This document shows, piece by piece, positions 29,364 to 38,137 of a stretch of DNA of 64,000 bases. The first letter of the stretch is position 1. Each line of letters opens with the position of its first letter. Both the position numbers and the translations under genes were made by a program. Below the pieces are notes generated by a model, which saw only the letters and a list, made by a program, of their open reading frames with translations, was not told the origin of the DNA and searched no databases. The stretch comes from Sinorhizobium kostiense (GTDB lineage: Bacteria > Pseudomonadota > Alphaproteobacteria > Rhizobiales > Rhizobiaceae), in the NCBI RefSeq assembly GCF_017874595.1, contig NZ_JAGILA010000002.1:62001-126000 (forward strand), read 5' to 3'.

Positions 29364-30566
29364 ATGAGGAACGAACGTCCTCTGCGTATCCTGCACTGCT
29401 TCAGATCGCCCGTCGGCGGAATTTTCCGCCATGTGCGCGATCTGGCTGAAGCACATGCGCGGGCCGGCCACAAGGTCGGTATTCTCTGCGACAGCACGAC
29501 CGGCGGGGCCCACGAGGACGCACTTTTCGACGCAGTGCGGCCTTTCCTCGAACTTGGAATCATTCGCGTGCCCATTCACCGCACCGTGGGTCCTTCGGAC
29601 CTCGGCGTGCTGTGGCGCTGTTATAAGGAAATCAGAGGTTTGCAACCCGATGTGCTGCACGGGCACGGCGCCAAGGGCGGCGCGCTCGCACGCATCGTCG
29701 GTTCAGCCCTGCGGGTCGAAAAGTATCGCGTAGCCCGCCTTTATTCGCCGCATGGCGGCAGCCTGCACTACGACCGGAAGTCGTTGGCGGGCGGCATCGT
29801 CTTCCGGCTGGAGCGTTTGCAGGAGGGTCTTACCGAGGCACTGGTCTTCGTCTGCGACTACGAGCGCCAGACTTATTTCGCGAAGATCGGCCAACCGGCG
29901 GGGCGCAGCGAACTGATCTATAACGGCGTCGGGGATGCCGACTTCGCGCCAGTGGAAACAAACCCGGACGCCGTCGATTTCGCCTACATCGGCATGATGC
30001 GGGACCTCAAGGGACCCGATTTGTTTATCGACGCATTTGCCGAGACGGAGCGCGCCGTCGGGCGCCCCCTCTCGGCCGTGATGATCGGTGATGGTCCGCA
30101 ACGGCGGCAATACGAGGCAATGGCAGCTCGGATGGGACTGAGCGATCGGATCAGCCTGCTTCCCGCGATGCGGACCCGTGAGGCCTTCGCGCTCGCCCGA
30201 ACAGTGGTGATACCTTCGCGCGCGGAATCGATGCCCTACCTTTTTCTTGAGGCGCTCGCCGCCGAAAAGCCGGTGATAGCGACACGCGTTGGAGGAATTC
30301 CCGAGGTTCTGGGCGCCGATAGCCGGGCGCTTGTCGAACCGGACAACGCTCAGGCACTCGCCGCCACGATGGCTGCCACCATCGAGGACACGGGCTGGGC
30401 CGTCCGGACGATGCCGGATCGCGAGCGGGTCAGGGCCAGCTTTTCTGCCTCGGTCATGGCCAACCGAGTCATGGAGCTCTATCGCGAGCTTACGCACGAG
30501 CCGCGAGCAGGCGAAGCGCGCCTCAGATTACGATGGATCTCAGGTAGGATCGACCTAAAGTCATAA
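29364..30566 (+). CDS. Glycosyltransferase, GT4 family
   Basis: A 400-residue GT-B-fold glycosyltransferase. The N-terminal acceptor domain has FRSPVGGIFRHVRDLAEAH and HGHGAKGGALAR. The C-terminal donor domain has LIYNGVGDADF, YIGMMRDLKGPD and the GT4 signature ESMPYLFLEALAAEKPVIAT with the EX7E glutamates. It should add a sugar to the growing lipid-linked repeat unit at the inner membrane. It starts five bases after the export lipoprotein gene. Donor and linkage cannot be read. Confidence 0.9.
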   Translation: MRNERPLRILHCFRSPVGGIFRHVRDLAEAHARAGHKVGILCDSTTGGAHEDALFDAVRPFLELGIIRVPIHRTVGPSDLGVLWRCYKEIRGLQPDVLHGHGAKGGALARIVGSALRVEKYRVARLYSPHGGSLHYDRKSLAGGIVFRLERLQEGLTEALVFVCDYERQTYFAKIGQPAGRSELIYNGVGDADFAPVETNPDAVDFAYIGMMRDLKGPDLFIDAFAETERAVGRPLSAVMIGDGPQRRQYEAMAARMGLSDRISLLPAMRTREAFALARTVVIPSRAESMPYLFLEALAAEKPVIATRVGGIPEVLGADSRALVEPDNAQALAATMAATIEDTGWAVRTMPDRERVRASFSASVMANRVMELYRELTHEPRAGEARLRLRWISGRIDLKS

Positions 30567-30706
30567 ACGTGACGAATTCTAAAAGGTTAGCGCGGATGCG
30601 GGCTGAAAACCGCGCGAACTTTCCTCATCGCGCGCTAGCGTGACGTAAGCGTTTCTTAGCGGCTTTCTGCTATCCGGGCAAAGGACCATTGCGCCGGAAA
30701 GACACT

Positions 30707-32269
30707 ATGAACCAGATAGACAGGCCCGAAACCTTCGATACCGAAGCGCTTCGCGAGAAGGTGTCGAAGATCGCAACGGCCAACCGGGAGGAGAAGCGAG
30801 CCCAGAAAGCTCCCGCTGCCCTCAACCCGCTGGCTCGGCAGATTGCGGCACAATTTCAAGCCGACACCTATTCGCCTGCAATGATGATCGGCCTTATCCG
30901 CCTCCTCGATTTCTGCGCCCTCTTTGCCATCGGCTACGCGATAAACACGCAGTATGTCGGCCCTTCGCTCGAAGATCTGCCGGTCTATCTCGCCATCCTC
31001 GCCGGCGGTTCTGCGCTCGCCGTGATCGGCATGCAGATTGCGGACGGCTATCAGATTCCGACGCTCAGGGCATGGCTTCGCATGACCCCACGCATACTCG
31101 GCGCCTGGGCGGCGACCTTCGGCGCGATCGCCCTGATCCTCTTCTTCCTGAAATCCGGCCATCTCTACTCCCGTGTCTGGGTCGGTGGATGGTTCCTCGC
31201 CGGGGCGATCTTCCTCGTCGCCGAGCGTGCATTCATTGCCTATTCCATCCGGCATTGGTCACGCAACGGCACGATGGAACGCCGCGCCGTGATCATCGGC
31301 GGCGGCGCTCCGGCAAGGGACCTTATTCGCGCCATCGAGCACCAGCCCGACAACGACATCCGCATCTGCGGCATCTTCGATGACCGCGACGAACGCCGAT
31401 CGCCGAATGTCATCGCCGGCTATCCGAAGCTCGGCACGGTCGATGAACTGGTCGAGTTCGCGCGGATGGCGCGGATCGACATGCTGATCTTCTCTCTGCC
31501 GCTCACCGCCGAAGATCGCATCCTCGCGCTCCTGAAGAAGCTCTGGGTCCTTCCCGCCGACATCCGCCTTGCGGCCCACGCCAACAATTTGCGTTTCCGC
31601 CCGCGCAGCTATTCCCATGTCGGCCAGGTGCCGATGCTCGACATTTTCGACAAGCCGATCGCCGATTGGGATTCCGTCGCCAAGCGATGCTTTGACATCT
31701 TCTTCAGCATTGTCGCGCTCGCGCTGCTCTGGCCGGTGATGCTCGCTGCCGCAGTGGCCGTCAAGCTCACCTCACCCGGTCCGATCATCTTCAAGCAGAA
31801 GCGGCACGGTTTCAACAATGAGGTGATCGACGTCTACAAGTTCCGTTCCATGTACACGCACCTGACCGATCCGACCGCACGCAATGCGGTGACGAAGGGC
31901 GATCCGCGTGTCACGCCCGTCGGCCGTTTCCTGCGCAAGTCCTCGATTGACGAACTGCCGCAGATCTTCAACGTCCTGAAAGGTGAACTCTCGTTGGTCG
32001 GGCCGCGGCCGCATGCGGTCCTCGCGCAGACCCAGGATCGCGCCTTTGCGGATGTCGTCGACGGCTATTTCGCCCGCCACCGCGTCAAGCCTGGCGTGAC
32101 CGGCTGGGCACAGGTCAACGGCTGGCGCGGTGAAATCGACAGTGACGAGAAGATTCGTTTACGAACGGCATTCGACCTTTATTACATCGAGAACTGGTCC
32201 CTGCTCTTCGACCTGAAGATCCTGTTTCTGACGCCGATCCGGCTGTTCAACACGGAAAACGCCTATTGA
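30707..32269 (+). CDS. Undecaprenyl-phosphate sugar phosphotransferase (WcaJ/ExoY type)
   Basis: A 520-residue priming transferase that loads the first sugar phosphate onto undecaprenyl phosphate. It has four N-terminal helices, a central nucleotide-binding-like domain ([19 protein letters not shown]) and a C-terminal catalytic domain: [63 protein letters not shown] and [16 protein letters not shown]. Glucose or galactose is the likely first sugar. The ATG at 30707 has GGAAAG upstream; a TTG six codons earlier is less likely. The next gene overlaps its stop. Confidence 0.93.
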   Translation: MNQIDRPETFDTEALREKVSKIATANREEKRAQKAPAALNPLARQIAAQFQADTYSPAMMIGLIRLLDFCALFAIGYAINTQYVGPSLEDLPVYLAILAGGSALAVIGMQIADGYQIPTLRAWLRMTPRILGAWAATFGAIALILFFLKSGHLYSRVWVGGWFLAGAIFLVAERAFIAYSIRHWSRNGTMERRAVIIGGGAPARDLIRAIEHQPDNDIRICGIFDDRDERRSPNVIAGYPKLGTVDELVEFARMARIDMLIFSLPLTAEDRILALLKKLWVLPADIRLAAHANNLRFRPRSYSHVGQVPMLDIFDKPIADWDSVAKRCFDIFFSIVALALLWPVMLAAAVAVKLTSPGPIIFKQKRHGFNNEVIDVYKFRSMYTHLTDPTARNAVTKGDPRVTPVGRFLRKSSIDELPQIFNVLKGELSLVGPRPHAVLAQTQDRAFADVVDGYFARHRVKPGVTGWAQVNGWRGEIDSDEKIRLRTAFDLYYIENWSLLFDLKILFLTPIRLFNTENAY

Positions 32270-33507
32270 CCACCGCGGGCGTCACCCATCCTCCCGTGCT
32301 CCGCCCGCAACTGACCGCGATCACCATTCTCGGTTCGAGCCTGGTGGCGATCGCCGTGTTCCTTTCGGGCTTCGTCATCGTGGAGCCCGCTCCATACGAA
32401 GTGTTCCTCGTTGGCCTCATCGGCATATGGGCTCTCTTCGGCCTCAGGATCTCCCGCCACATTGCTCCGCTGCTTGCCCTGCTCGTCCTCTTCCTGGTCG
32501 GGGGCATCCTGTCGCTCACCGTCATGGCCGATCTTTCGGCCGGGGCGATATACATGGCCGTCTCCGGCTTTCTCGCGCTCTCGGCTGCCTTCTTCGCAGC
32601 CATCATCGAAGGCCGCCAGAGCCGGCTGCCGCTCATCTTCAACGCCTGGACCGCCGCGGCGCTCATCACTGCCCTGCTAGGCATTCTCGGTTACTTCGGC
32701 GCCATACCGGGGGCGGCAAGTTTCACGCTCTATGACCGCGCAAAGGGCGCATTCCAGGATCCAAACGTCTTCGGTCCCTATCTCGCCGCGCCGGCGCTCT
32801 ATCTCATCCACGGGCTGCTCACGCAGCCGATCCACCGTGCCCCTCTGAAGATCGCCGGCCTATCGATCCTGACGCTCGGCGTCTTCCTCTCCTTCTCGCG
32901 GGCGGCCTGGGCGCTCTATCTCTTTTGCGTCGTCTCGCTGGTCTTCATCATGCTCTTGAAGGAGCGACGCGGGATGTTCCGTCTGAGGACCCTCACGCTC
33001 GCCCTCTGCGGTGCGATCTTCGTCGTGGCGGCACTTGCCGTGGCGTTGCAGTCAGAACAGGTCGCGACCCTCTTTTCGAGCCGCACGCAGCTGGTTCAGG
33101 AATACGACGGCGGCCATCTTGGCCGCTTCGATCGGCACCGGATCGGGTTCCTGATGTCCATGGAAAAGCCGCTCGGCATTGGGCCGCTGGTCTTCGGCTC
33201 CATTTTCCTGGAAGACGAGCACAACATCTGGCTGAAGTGCCTGACCTCCTACGGCTGGCTGGGCCTCGTGGCCTATGTCACGCTCATTGTTTGGACGCTC
33301 TCGCTCGGCTTCCGTTTCCTTCTGCTCGATAGGCCCTGGCAGCCTTACCTGATGATCGCCTGGGTGACGTTGATCGGCCATGTCGGCATCGGCAACGTCA
33401 TCGACACCGATCACTGGCGGCATTTCTACCTGCTGCTCGGGATCCTCTGGGGCTGTGCTGCACTCGAGTATCGCCGCCGCCGTAAGGCGGCCACCGAACG
33501 ACAATGA
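32266..33507 (+). CDS. O-antigen polymerase/ligase-like membrane protein
   Basis: A 413-residue inner-membrane protein with about 11-12 hydrophobic segments and a large periplasmic loop, the topology of Wzy polymerases and O-antigen ligases. The loop has FSSRTQLVQEYDGGHLGRFD and HRIGFLMSMEKPLGIGP, then FLEDEHNIWLKCLTSYGWLG, matching the Wzy_C domain. It begins with a TTG that overlaps the stop of the priming transferase gene by four bases, so it should be translated by coupling. It probably polymerises the repeat unit. It is the last gene of the operon. Confidence 0.88.
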   Translation: MTTAGVTHPPVLRPQLTAITILGSSLVAIAVFLSGFVIVEPAPYEVFLVGLIGIWALFGLRISRHIAPLLALLVLFLVGGILSLTVMADLSAGAIYMAVSGFLALSAAFFAAIIEGRQSRLPLIFNAWTAAALITALLGILGYFGAIPGAASFTLYDRAKGAFQDPNVFGPYLAAPALYLIHGLLTQPIHRAPLKIAGLSILTLGVFLSFSRAAWALYLFCVVSLVFIMLLKERRGMFRLRTLTLALCGAIFVVAALAVALQSEQVATLFSSRTQLVQEYDGGHLGRFDRHRIGFLMSMEKPLGIGPLVFGSIFLEDEHNIWLKCLTSYGWLGLVAYVTLIVWTLSLGFRFLLLDRPWQPYLMIAWVTLIGHVGIGNVIDTDHWRHFYLLLGILWGCAALEYRRRRKAATERQ

Positions 33508-33638
33508 GCACGAGACCGCCTGCGCTCGGCAGGTTCGCGACCAGAACTGGTACGCAAAGCTCACCGCGGCCGCAGAGCTCCGCAGACTGGTTCACGCTGG
33601 AGGAAGATGCTGGGAGAAATGTCGGCAATCCAAAGCGC

Positions 33639-33680
33639 GACGGCGATCTTTGCGCGTCTGATAAGGCGCGTCGCTGTAGA
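33639..33680. repeat. Rhizobial intergenic palindromic element
   Basis: Contains GACGGCGATCTTTGCGCGTC and GGCGCGTCGCTGTAG, an imperfect hairpin around CTGATAA. The same GCGACCTTTGCGCGTCTGA...CGCGTCGCTGTAG pattern recurs at 56,310-56,361 and in inverted form at 43,643. Such elements occur in many copies in Sinorhizobium genomes. Confidence 0.7.
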
Positions 33681-33726
33681 GTCGGGCCTCGGGAGGATAG
33701 GTCCCACGAGGCCCGGCGGTCCGACC

Positions 33727-33939
33727 CTATTCTTCGGTCTCGGATTTTTCTTGCTGCAGTTTCTGCTGGAGAAGGAGGTCCTCGCTCGGCGTCGACTGTT
33801 CCGCCTTGGCGACGCTCGCCGTCGTGATCTCCTTATCGACCGCATCGGTCGATGCCGTCTTGTCATGCCCCAGGCATGCAGCGGACGCCGCCGTCGTCGA
33901 TAACGCGAAAGCGGCTGCAAGTACGAGGATGCTCTTCAT
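33727..33939 (-). CDS. Small secreted hypothetical protein
   Basis: A 70-residue product with a signal peptide (MKSILVLAAAFALSTTAASA) followed by a short polar mature part with a single Cys (ACLGHDKTA) and an end rich in Glu, Gln and Lys (LQQKLQQEKSETEE). The ATG at 33939 is preceded by AAGGAGCAGCCCCT, a strong ribosome binding site, which supports it as a real gene. Location should be periplasmic. I do not recognise a family. It lies between the polysaccharide operon and the tRNA gene and appears monocistronic. Confidence 0.7.
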   Translation of the reverse strand: MKSILVLAAAFALSTTAASAACLGHDKTASTDAVDKEITTASVAKAEQSTPSEDLLLQQKLQQEKSETEE

Positions 33940-34130
33940 AGGGGCTGCTCCTTTTGTTGCCGGCGCAGTCTATCCTCCATCGCGACGGGAGCCAAATCAC
34001 AAAGCGGTTCCCGGGTATCCGCTCGTAAACGGAAGCACGCATCACGAGCGACGGACGGGACAGTATCCATTTTTCCCTTGCGCCGGTCGAGCGATCCGAC
34101 TAATGAAAGCGGGCTTGTAACGAAGCGGGT

Positions 34131-34207
<77 letters not shown>

Positions 34208-34434
34208 TTTTCTCCAAGAAAATCAACGCTATTTCGCGCCCCCGAATCGGGGCCAATGCGCACCGAGTGCCTTCGCGCATCGAAATATTCCGAACCGCGT
34301 GCCCGGGGACGTTCCTGTCTTCAGCCGAAACGCTCCGACGGCTTCCACTGCTGGAGATACGCGGTCGCAACAATGGTCGATGCCAGCAACAGTTCACTGC
34401 GCCGCTTCACATCCGGCACCGCGGTACCGCTACG
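34208..34434. other. Spacer between tRNA-Pro and the low-oxygen block
   Basis: These 227 bases hold no gene that I can support and no second copy of the tRNA 3' end. Short open frames exist on both strands, but none has a ribosome binding site or family features. If the following block was once inserted at the tRNA, any integrase has been lost or lies outside the window. Confidence 0.6.
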
Positions 34435-35112
34435 TCAGAACCGTTCGAGCGCCTGCCGGTCGCGAATCTCGATAAGGCGGCCTTTTACGGAGACGCCGGA
34501 CAGGCGTAGCGTCGAGAAGGCGCGTGAAAGCGCCTCTGGCGCCAGCCCAAGCTTGCCGGCGAGAACGTTCTTCTGAAATGGAAGTCGAAACGAGAAGCTT
34601 GTCGAGCCGTTGGGGCAATGGCTGAGGATATAACTCGCAACGCGCTGAGGAGCGGTGAGCAGGCGATCCTCGGCGAGGAGATCCTCGGTCATCTTGCCGC
34701 GATGGCAGAGATGTTCGATCAAAGCTTGCGCCACCTCGGGATCTACCGCAGCGAACTGCCGAAGCTTGCGGCCGTCCAGCCGCAGGATGATCGATGCCTC
34801 GGCCGCTTCTGCGCTGGCGGTGGCGCGACCGAGAAACATTGCGTTCTCGGCGAACATTTCCCCCTTCGGAAATACGGCGACATCAGCTTCGCGCCCTTCC
34901 TTTCCCAGCCGGTAGAGACGGACAAGCCCGGAAATCACGAAGAAAACATCATCAATGCTGTCGCCTTGGCGGAACAGAACATCATGCTCTTCGTGGCTGG
35001 AAAGCGTTGCACCCTCGAGAATAGCCTCGACGGTGGCGTGCGGCAGCCGCCCGAAGAAGCGGGAACACGCGAGGATGGCCCTGTCGCTCGAAGTCAATTG
35101 CAAAGTCTTCAT
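34435..35112 (-). CDS. CRP/FNR-family transcription regulator
   Basis: A 225-residue regulator with an N-terminal cyclic-nucleotide-binding-like barrel (VLFRQGDSIDDVFFVISGLV and FPKGEMFAENAMFLG) and a C-terminal winged helix (RLPFQKNVLAGKLGLAPEALSRAFSTL). It has no cysteine cluster of the FNR type, so it does not sense oxygen by iron-sulfur itself. The recognition helix (APEALSRAFSTL) keeps the E..SR pattern that reads FNR-like boxes. An FNR-type box lies 57 bases upstream. It follows fixGHIS on the same strand, in the position of SMa1207 on S. meliloti pSymA (from memory). The ATG at 35112 is preferred to a longer start. Confidence 0.88.
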   Translation of the reverse strand: MKTLQLTSSDRAILACSRFFGRLPHATVEAILEGATLSSHEEHDVLFRQGDSIDDVFFVISGLVRLYRLGKEGREADVAVFPKGEMFAENAMFLGRATASAEAAEASIILRLDGRKLRQFAAVDPEVAQALIEHLCHRGKMTEDLLAEDRLLTAPQRVASYILSHCPNGSTSFSFRLPFQKNVLAGKLGLAPEALSRAFSTLRLSGVSVKGRLIEIRDRQALERF

Positions 35113-35168
35113 TGCACCTGCCCCAATAAAGATCATGGCAAATCTAGCAGTCTAACGGGTGCGACTAC

Positions 35169-35182
35169 TTGACCTCGGTCAA
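35169..35182 (-). promoter_or_regulatory. FNR/FixK-type box upstream of the CRP/FNR regulator gene
   Basis: TTGACCTCGGTCAA is a perfect palindrome of half-site TTGAC around CTCG, one base per half from the consensus TTGAT-N4-ATCAA. It ends 57 bases before the regulator ATG, between that gene and fixS. Confidence 0.75.
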
Positions 35183-35205
35183 ACAACTATGGATGAGCGC
35201 GCCTT

Positions 35206-35355
35206 TCACGGCCGGCAATCTTCATCATCGAGAACCCGCCAGGACGCACCATCGAGATCCTCGTATTGCCCGCTCTTGAGCGCCCAGAGAAAAGCAGCCA
35301 GCCCGAGCCCTCCGAGAATGAGAGCTATTGGAATGAGATAGATGAGCGTGTTCAT
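35206..35355 (-). CDS. fixS: Cbb3 oxidase maturation protein FixS (CcoS)
   Basis: A 49-residue single-helix membrane protein, MNTLIYLIPIALILGGLGLA followed by AFLWALKSGQYEDLDG, the standard FixS/CcoS signature. It is needed to put heme and copper cofactors into cbb3 oxidase. Its ATG overlaps the fixI stop by four bases (ATGA), so it is translated by coupling and is the last gene of fixGHIS. Confidence 0.95.
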   Translation of the reverse strand: MNTLIYLIPIALILGGLGLAAFLWALKSGQYEDLDGASWRVLDDEDCRP

Positions 35356-37634
35356 GCGGTGGTCCTGCTCGCCGTCAGCGAGAGAGGGAGAATCTCGGCC
35401 CCACCGGTCGCGGTGGGAACAGTAGCCTTCAGCCTCAGGGCGTTGACCACCACCACGAGCGACGAGGTCGACATCGCGACCGCGGCGACGAGGGGGGTCG
35501 CGTAGCCGAGGATGGCGATCGGCACGGCGACGATGTTGTAACCGATTGCCAGCACGAAATTCTGCCGGATCAGGCGACCAGCACGCCGCGCCGTTTCGAT
35601 GGCGAAGGGAACGGCCGACAGTGGCGAATGCATGAAGACGAAGTCTGCCGCTTGGCGACCGACATCGGCAGCGGTGGCCGGTGCCATTGAAACATGAGCC
35701 GCGCGCAGAGCCGGCGCGTCGTTGATGCCGTCGCCCACCATCAGAGCCCTGCGGCCTTCCTCCGCGACAGCGGCGCAGGCTTCCACCTTCCCGCGGGGCG
35801 AGAGTTCGGCATGCCAATTCGCAATCTTCAGTTTCCGGGCAAGTGCCGCCACCACCGGCTCCCGGTCGCCGGAGAGAATTACGGTCGAAAGACCCAGGCG
35901 GCCGAGGGCCTTGATCGATTCGTAAGCTGCCGGCCGCAGCCGGTCTTCGAAACGGAAGCAGGCAAGCTCGCGATGATCAAGCGACAGGATCGCCTCCGAT
36001 TGCCCGCTTTCAGGGCCCGGCTCCGCCACCGCAAAATCGCGACTCCCGAGCCGATAGACGCCATTTACCGTTTTCGCCTCGATGCCAGCCCCGGGGATCT
36101 CCCGGATGTCGCATGCAAGCGGTGAAACTGCCCCTGCCGCATCCTGGATCGCCGATGCGAGCGGATGGCGCGAATGCACCGCGAGCGCCGCCGCCGTCGC
36201 GAGCGCGCCCGGTGTGATTTCGTGCGCGTTCACGAGCCGTGGTCTGCCAACAGTCAGAGTGCCGGTCTTATCGAGGAGCACCGTGTCGATTTCGGCAAGC
36301 CGCTCCATCGCCGAGCCATCCTTGACCATGACGCCGCCTTGGAAAAGTCGTCCGGCTGCAACGACTTGGACCACCGGTACTGCAAGGCCGAGCGCGCAGG
36401 GGCAGGTGATGATGAGTACCGCCACCGCGACCAGCATGGCATGGCGGATGTCGCCCTCGACCAGGATCCAGCCGACGAAGGTCAGAAGCGCCAACAGATG
36501 GACGGCCGGCGAGTAATAGCGAGCGGCGCGGTCGGCAATGCGCCGGTAGCGCGCCCTGCCCCCTTCGGCAGCCTCCATCAGCCCCATGATCTCGGCAAGA
36601 AAGGAGTCGCGCGCCGCGGCGGTCGCCTTTAGCGTGAGCGGTCCGGTAAGATTGAGCGTGCCGGCCTGGACCGCATCGCCTGCGGCGACCGTCACCGGCG
36701 CACTCTCACCACTGACAACGGAGCGATCGAGGTCGCTCGTCCCGGACAGCACGCGTCCATCCACCGGGATCCGCTCGCCGGCAGCGATCATCAGGCATTC
36801 GCCTGCCTTAATCTCTTCAATAGAGCGGTACTCGCGCGAGCCGTCCGGATGAAGGATCGTGGCCCCGCGGGGTGACAGGCGCGCCAGACCGCTGACTGCC
36901 GACCGAGCCCGGTCCCGCATCATGTGGTCGAGCGTGCGACCGATTAGCAGGAAAAACAGCAAGGTCACAGATGCATCGAACCAGGCATGGTCGCCGTGGC
37001 CGATCGTCTCATATAGCGACATGCCGTAGGAAAGAGTGACGGCGAGCGCGATCGGCACATCCATGTTCGTCCGCCCGTTACGGAGCGCGTTCCATGCCGA
37101 TTGGTAGAAGAAACGACCCGCATAGATCAGTGCTGGTCCGGCGATCAGTGCCGAGATCCAGTGGAAGAGATCGCGAGTGGCCGCATCCGCACCTGACCAC
37201 ACGGAGACCGAGAGCAGCATGATGTTCGTCGCGGCAAAGCCCGAAACGGCAACCGCAAGGATCAGCTGCTTCAGCAGGTCATCGCCTGCATCCACGCCGG
37301 GCGAGAAGAGGTGCGCCTGATAGCCACGCTCAGCGATGGCACGCATGAATTCGGAGGGATCGCTGCGGCTCCCGGCAACCTCCTCCCTCCAGACGATCGA
37401 AACGCGGCGGGAGGAGAGATTGACACGGGCGCGTTCGATCTCGGGTCGGTCGCGCAGAGCTCCTTCGATCGTGGCGATGCAGGCGCCGCAATGGACGCCT
37501 GGGACGCTTAGTTCCGTCTGGCGCAGTCCACCTCCGAGCTCCCGGCTCGCAAGCCAAAGCTCTTCGGAGGCTGGCAGCGCCTGCCCCCCCTCGGCAACTG
37601 TCATAGATGCGGCACCAACGGCGCAGCAGCTCAT
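35352..37634 (-). CDS. fixI: Copper-transporting P-type ATPase FixI (CcoI)
   Basis: A 760-residue P1B-type ATPase that exports copper to the periplasmic side for cbb3 oxidase assembly. An N-terminal metal-binding domain has GVHCGACIATIEGAL, then come eight helices, with the transmembrane metal site CPC in IITCPCALGLAV, the phosphorylation site DKTGTLTVG and the hinge MVGDGINDAPAL. The ATG at 37634 follows GGGGGGAGAAGAACA and overlaps the fixH stop by four bases; 28 extra residues of the longer frame are not family-like. Confidence 0.97.
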   Translation of the reverse strand: MSCCAVGAASMTVAEGGQALPASEELWLASRELGGGLRQTELSVPGVHCGACIATIEGALRDRPEIERARVNLSSRRVSIVWREEVAGSRSDPSEFMRAIAERGYQAHLFSPGVDAGDDLLKQLILAVAVSGFAATNIMLLSVSVWSGADAATRDLFHWISALIAGPALIYAGRFFYQSAWNALRNGRTNMDVPIALAVTLSYGMSLYETIGHGDHAWFDASVTLLFFLLIGRTLDHMMRDRARSAVSGLARLSPRGATILHPDGSREYRSIEEIKAGECLMIAAGERIPVDGRVLSGTSDLDRSVVSGESAPVTVAAGDAVQAGTLNLTGPLTLKATAAARDSFLAEIMGLMEAAEGGRARYRRIADRAARYYSPAVHLLALLTFVGWILVEGDIRHAMLVAVAVLIITCPCALGLAVPVVQVVAAGRLFQGGVMVKDGSAMERLAEIDTVLLDKTGTLTVGRPRLVNAHEITPGALATAAALAVHSRHPLASAIQDAAGAVSPLACDIREIPGAGIEAKTVNGVYRLGSRDFAVAEPGPESGQSEAILSLDHRELACFRFEDRLRPAAYESIKALGRLGLSTVILSGDREPVVAALARKLKIANWHAELSPRGKVEACAAVAEEGRRALMVGDGINDAPALRAAHVSMAPATAADVGRQAADFVFMHSPLSAVPFAIETARRAGRLIRQNFVLAIGYNIVAVPIAILGYATPLVAAVAMSTSSLVVVVNALRLKATVPTATGGAEILPLSLTASRTTA

Positions 37635-38137
37635 TGTTCTTCTCCCCCCGCAATGAAGCGGATGGACTGGCGGTAGACCACAGCATCCCCCGCCATCGCG
37701 GTAATGGCGGCAATCCATTGGCCGGGTTTCAACTTTTCAGCCAAGACGAAAGAGCCCTCGCCCCGACGATCGAACTCGACGAAAAGGTCCTCACGCTCCT
37801 CGACCGGCCGTTTGAGAACTGCGACGACCCTGTCGATCTGTCGCTCCGGCTCGCCGTTGCGCGTGAGCACGTAGCGGATCTCTTCGGACGCAGCTGTCAG
37901 CCGGCCCTTGATGCCGCTTGCCTCAAATGCGCGGCTCTCGGCGACCTTGCCGTTGAATTGCTGGCTGGCGATATAGGTGTTCTCGACGACAAGGCCGCTC
38001 CAGCTGCGGCTGGCATTCCAAGCCATGATGAGATTGACGGAGATGATGGTGCCGAAGAAGAGGCCCATCACGGCCACCATATGCCAACCGGTAAATCCGC
38101 GCGTCGGGCTGCGCCGTTTCGCTGCCATGCTCATCAT
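37631..38137 (-). CDS. fixH: Cbb3 oxidase assembly protein FixH (CcoH)
   Basis: A 168-residue protein with one N-terminal membrane helix (FTGWHMVAVMGLFFGTIISV) and a periplasmic domain beginning NLIMAWNASRSWSGLVVENTY, the FixH family hallmark. It takes part in cbb3 oxidase assembly with FixG, FixI and FixS. It overlaps both neighbours by four bases. Start at 38137 because that ATG is the one overlapping the fixG stop. Confidence 0.95.
   Translation of the reverse strand: MMSMAAKRRSPTRGFTGWHMVAVMGLFFGTIISVNLIMAWNASRSWSGLVVENTYIASQQFNGKVAESRAFEASGIKGRLTAASEEIRYVLTRNGEPERQIDRVVAVLKRPVEEREDLFVEFDRRGEGSFVLAEKLKPGQWIAAITAMAGDAVVYRQSIRFIAGGEEQ

Noticed and set aside
34208-34434. Possible integrase remnant or attachment repeat after tRNA-Pro
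   Set aside because: No frame resembles an integrase and I found no second copy of the tRNA 3' end in the window.
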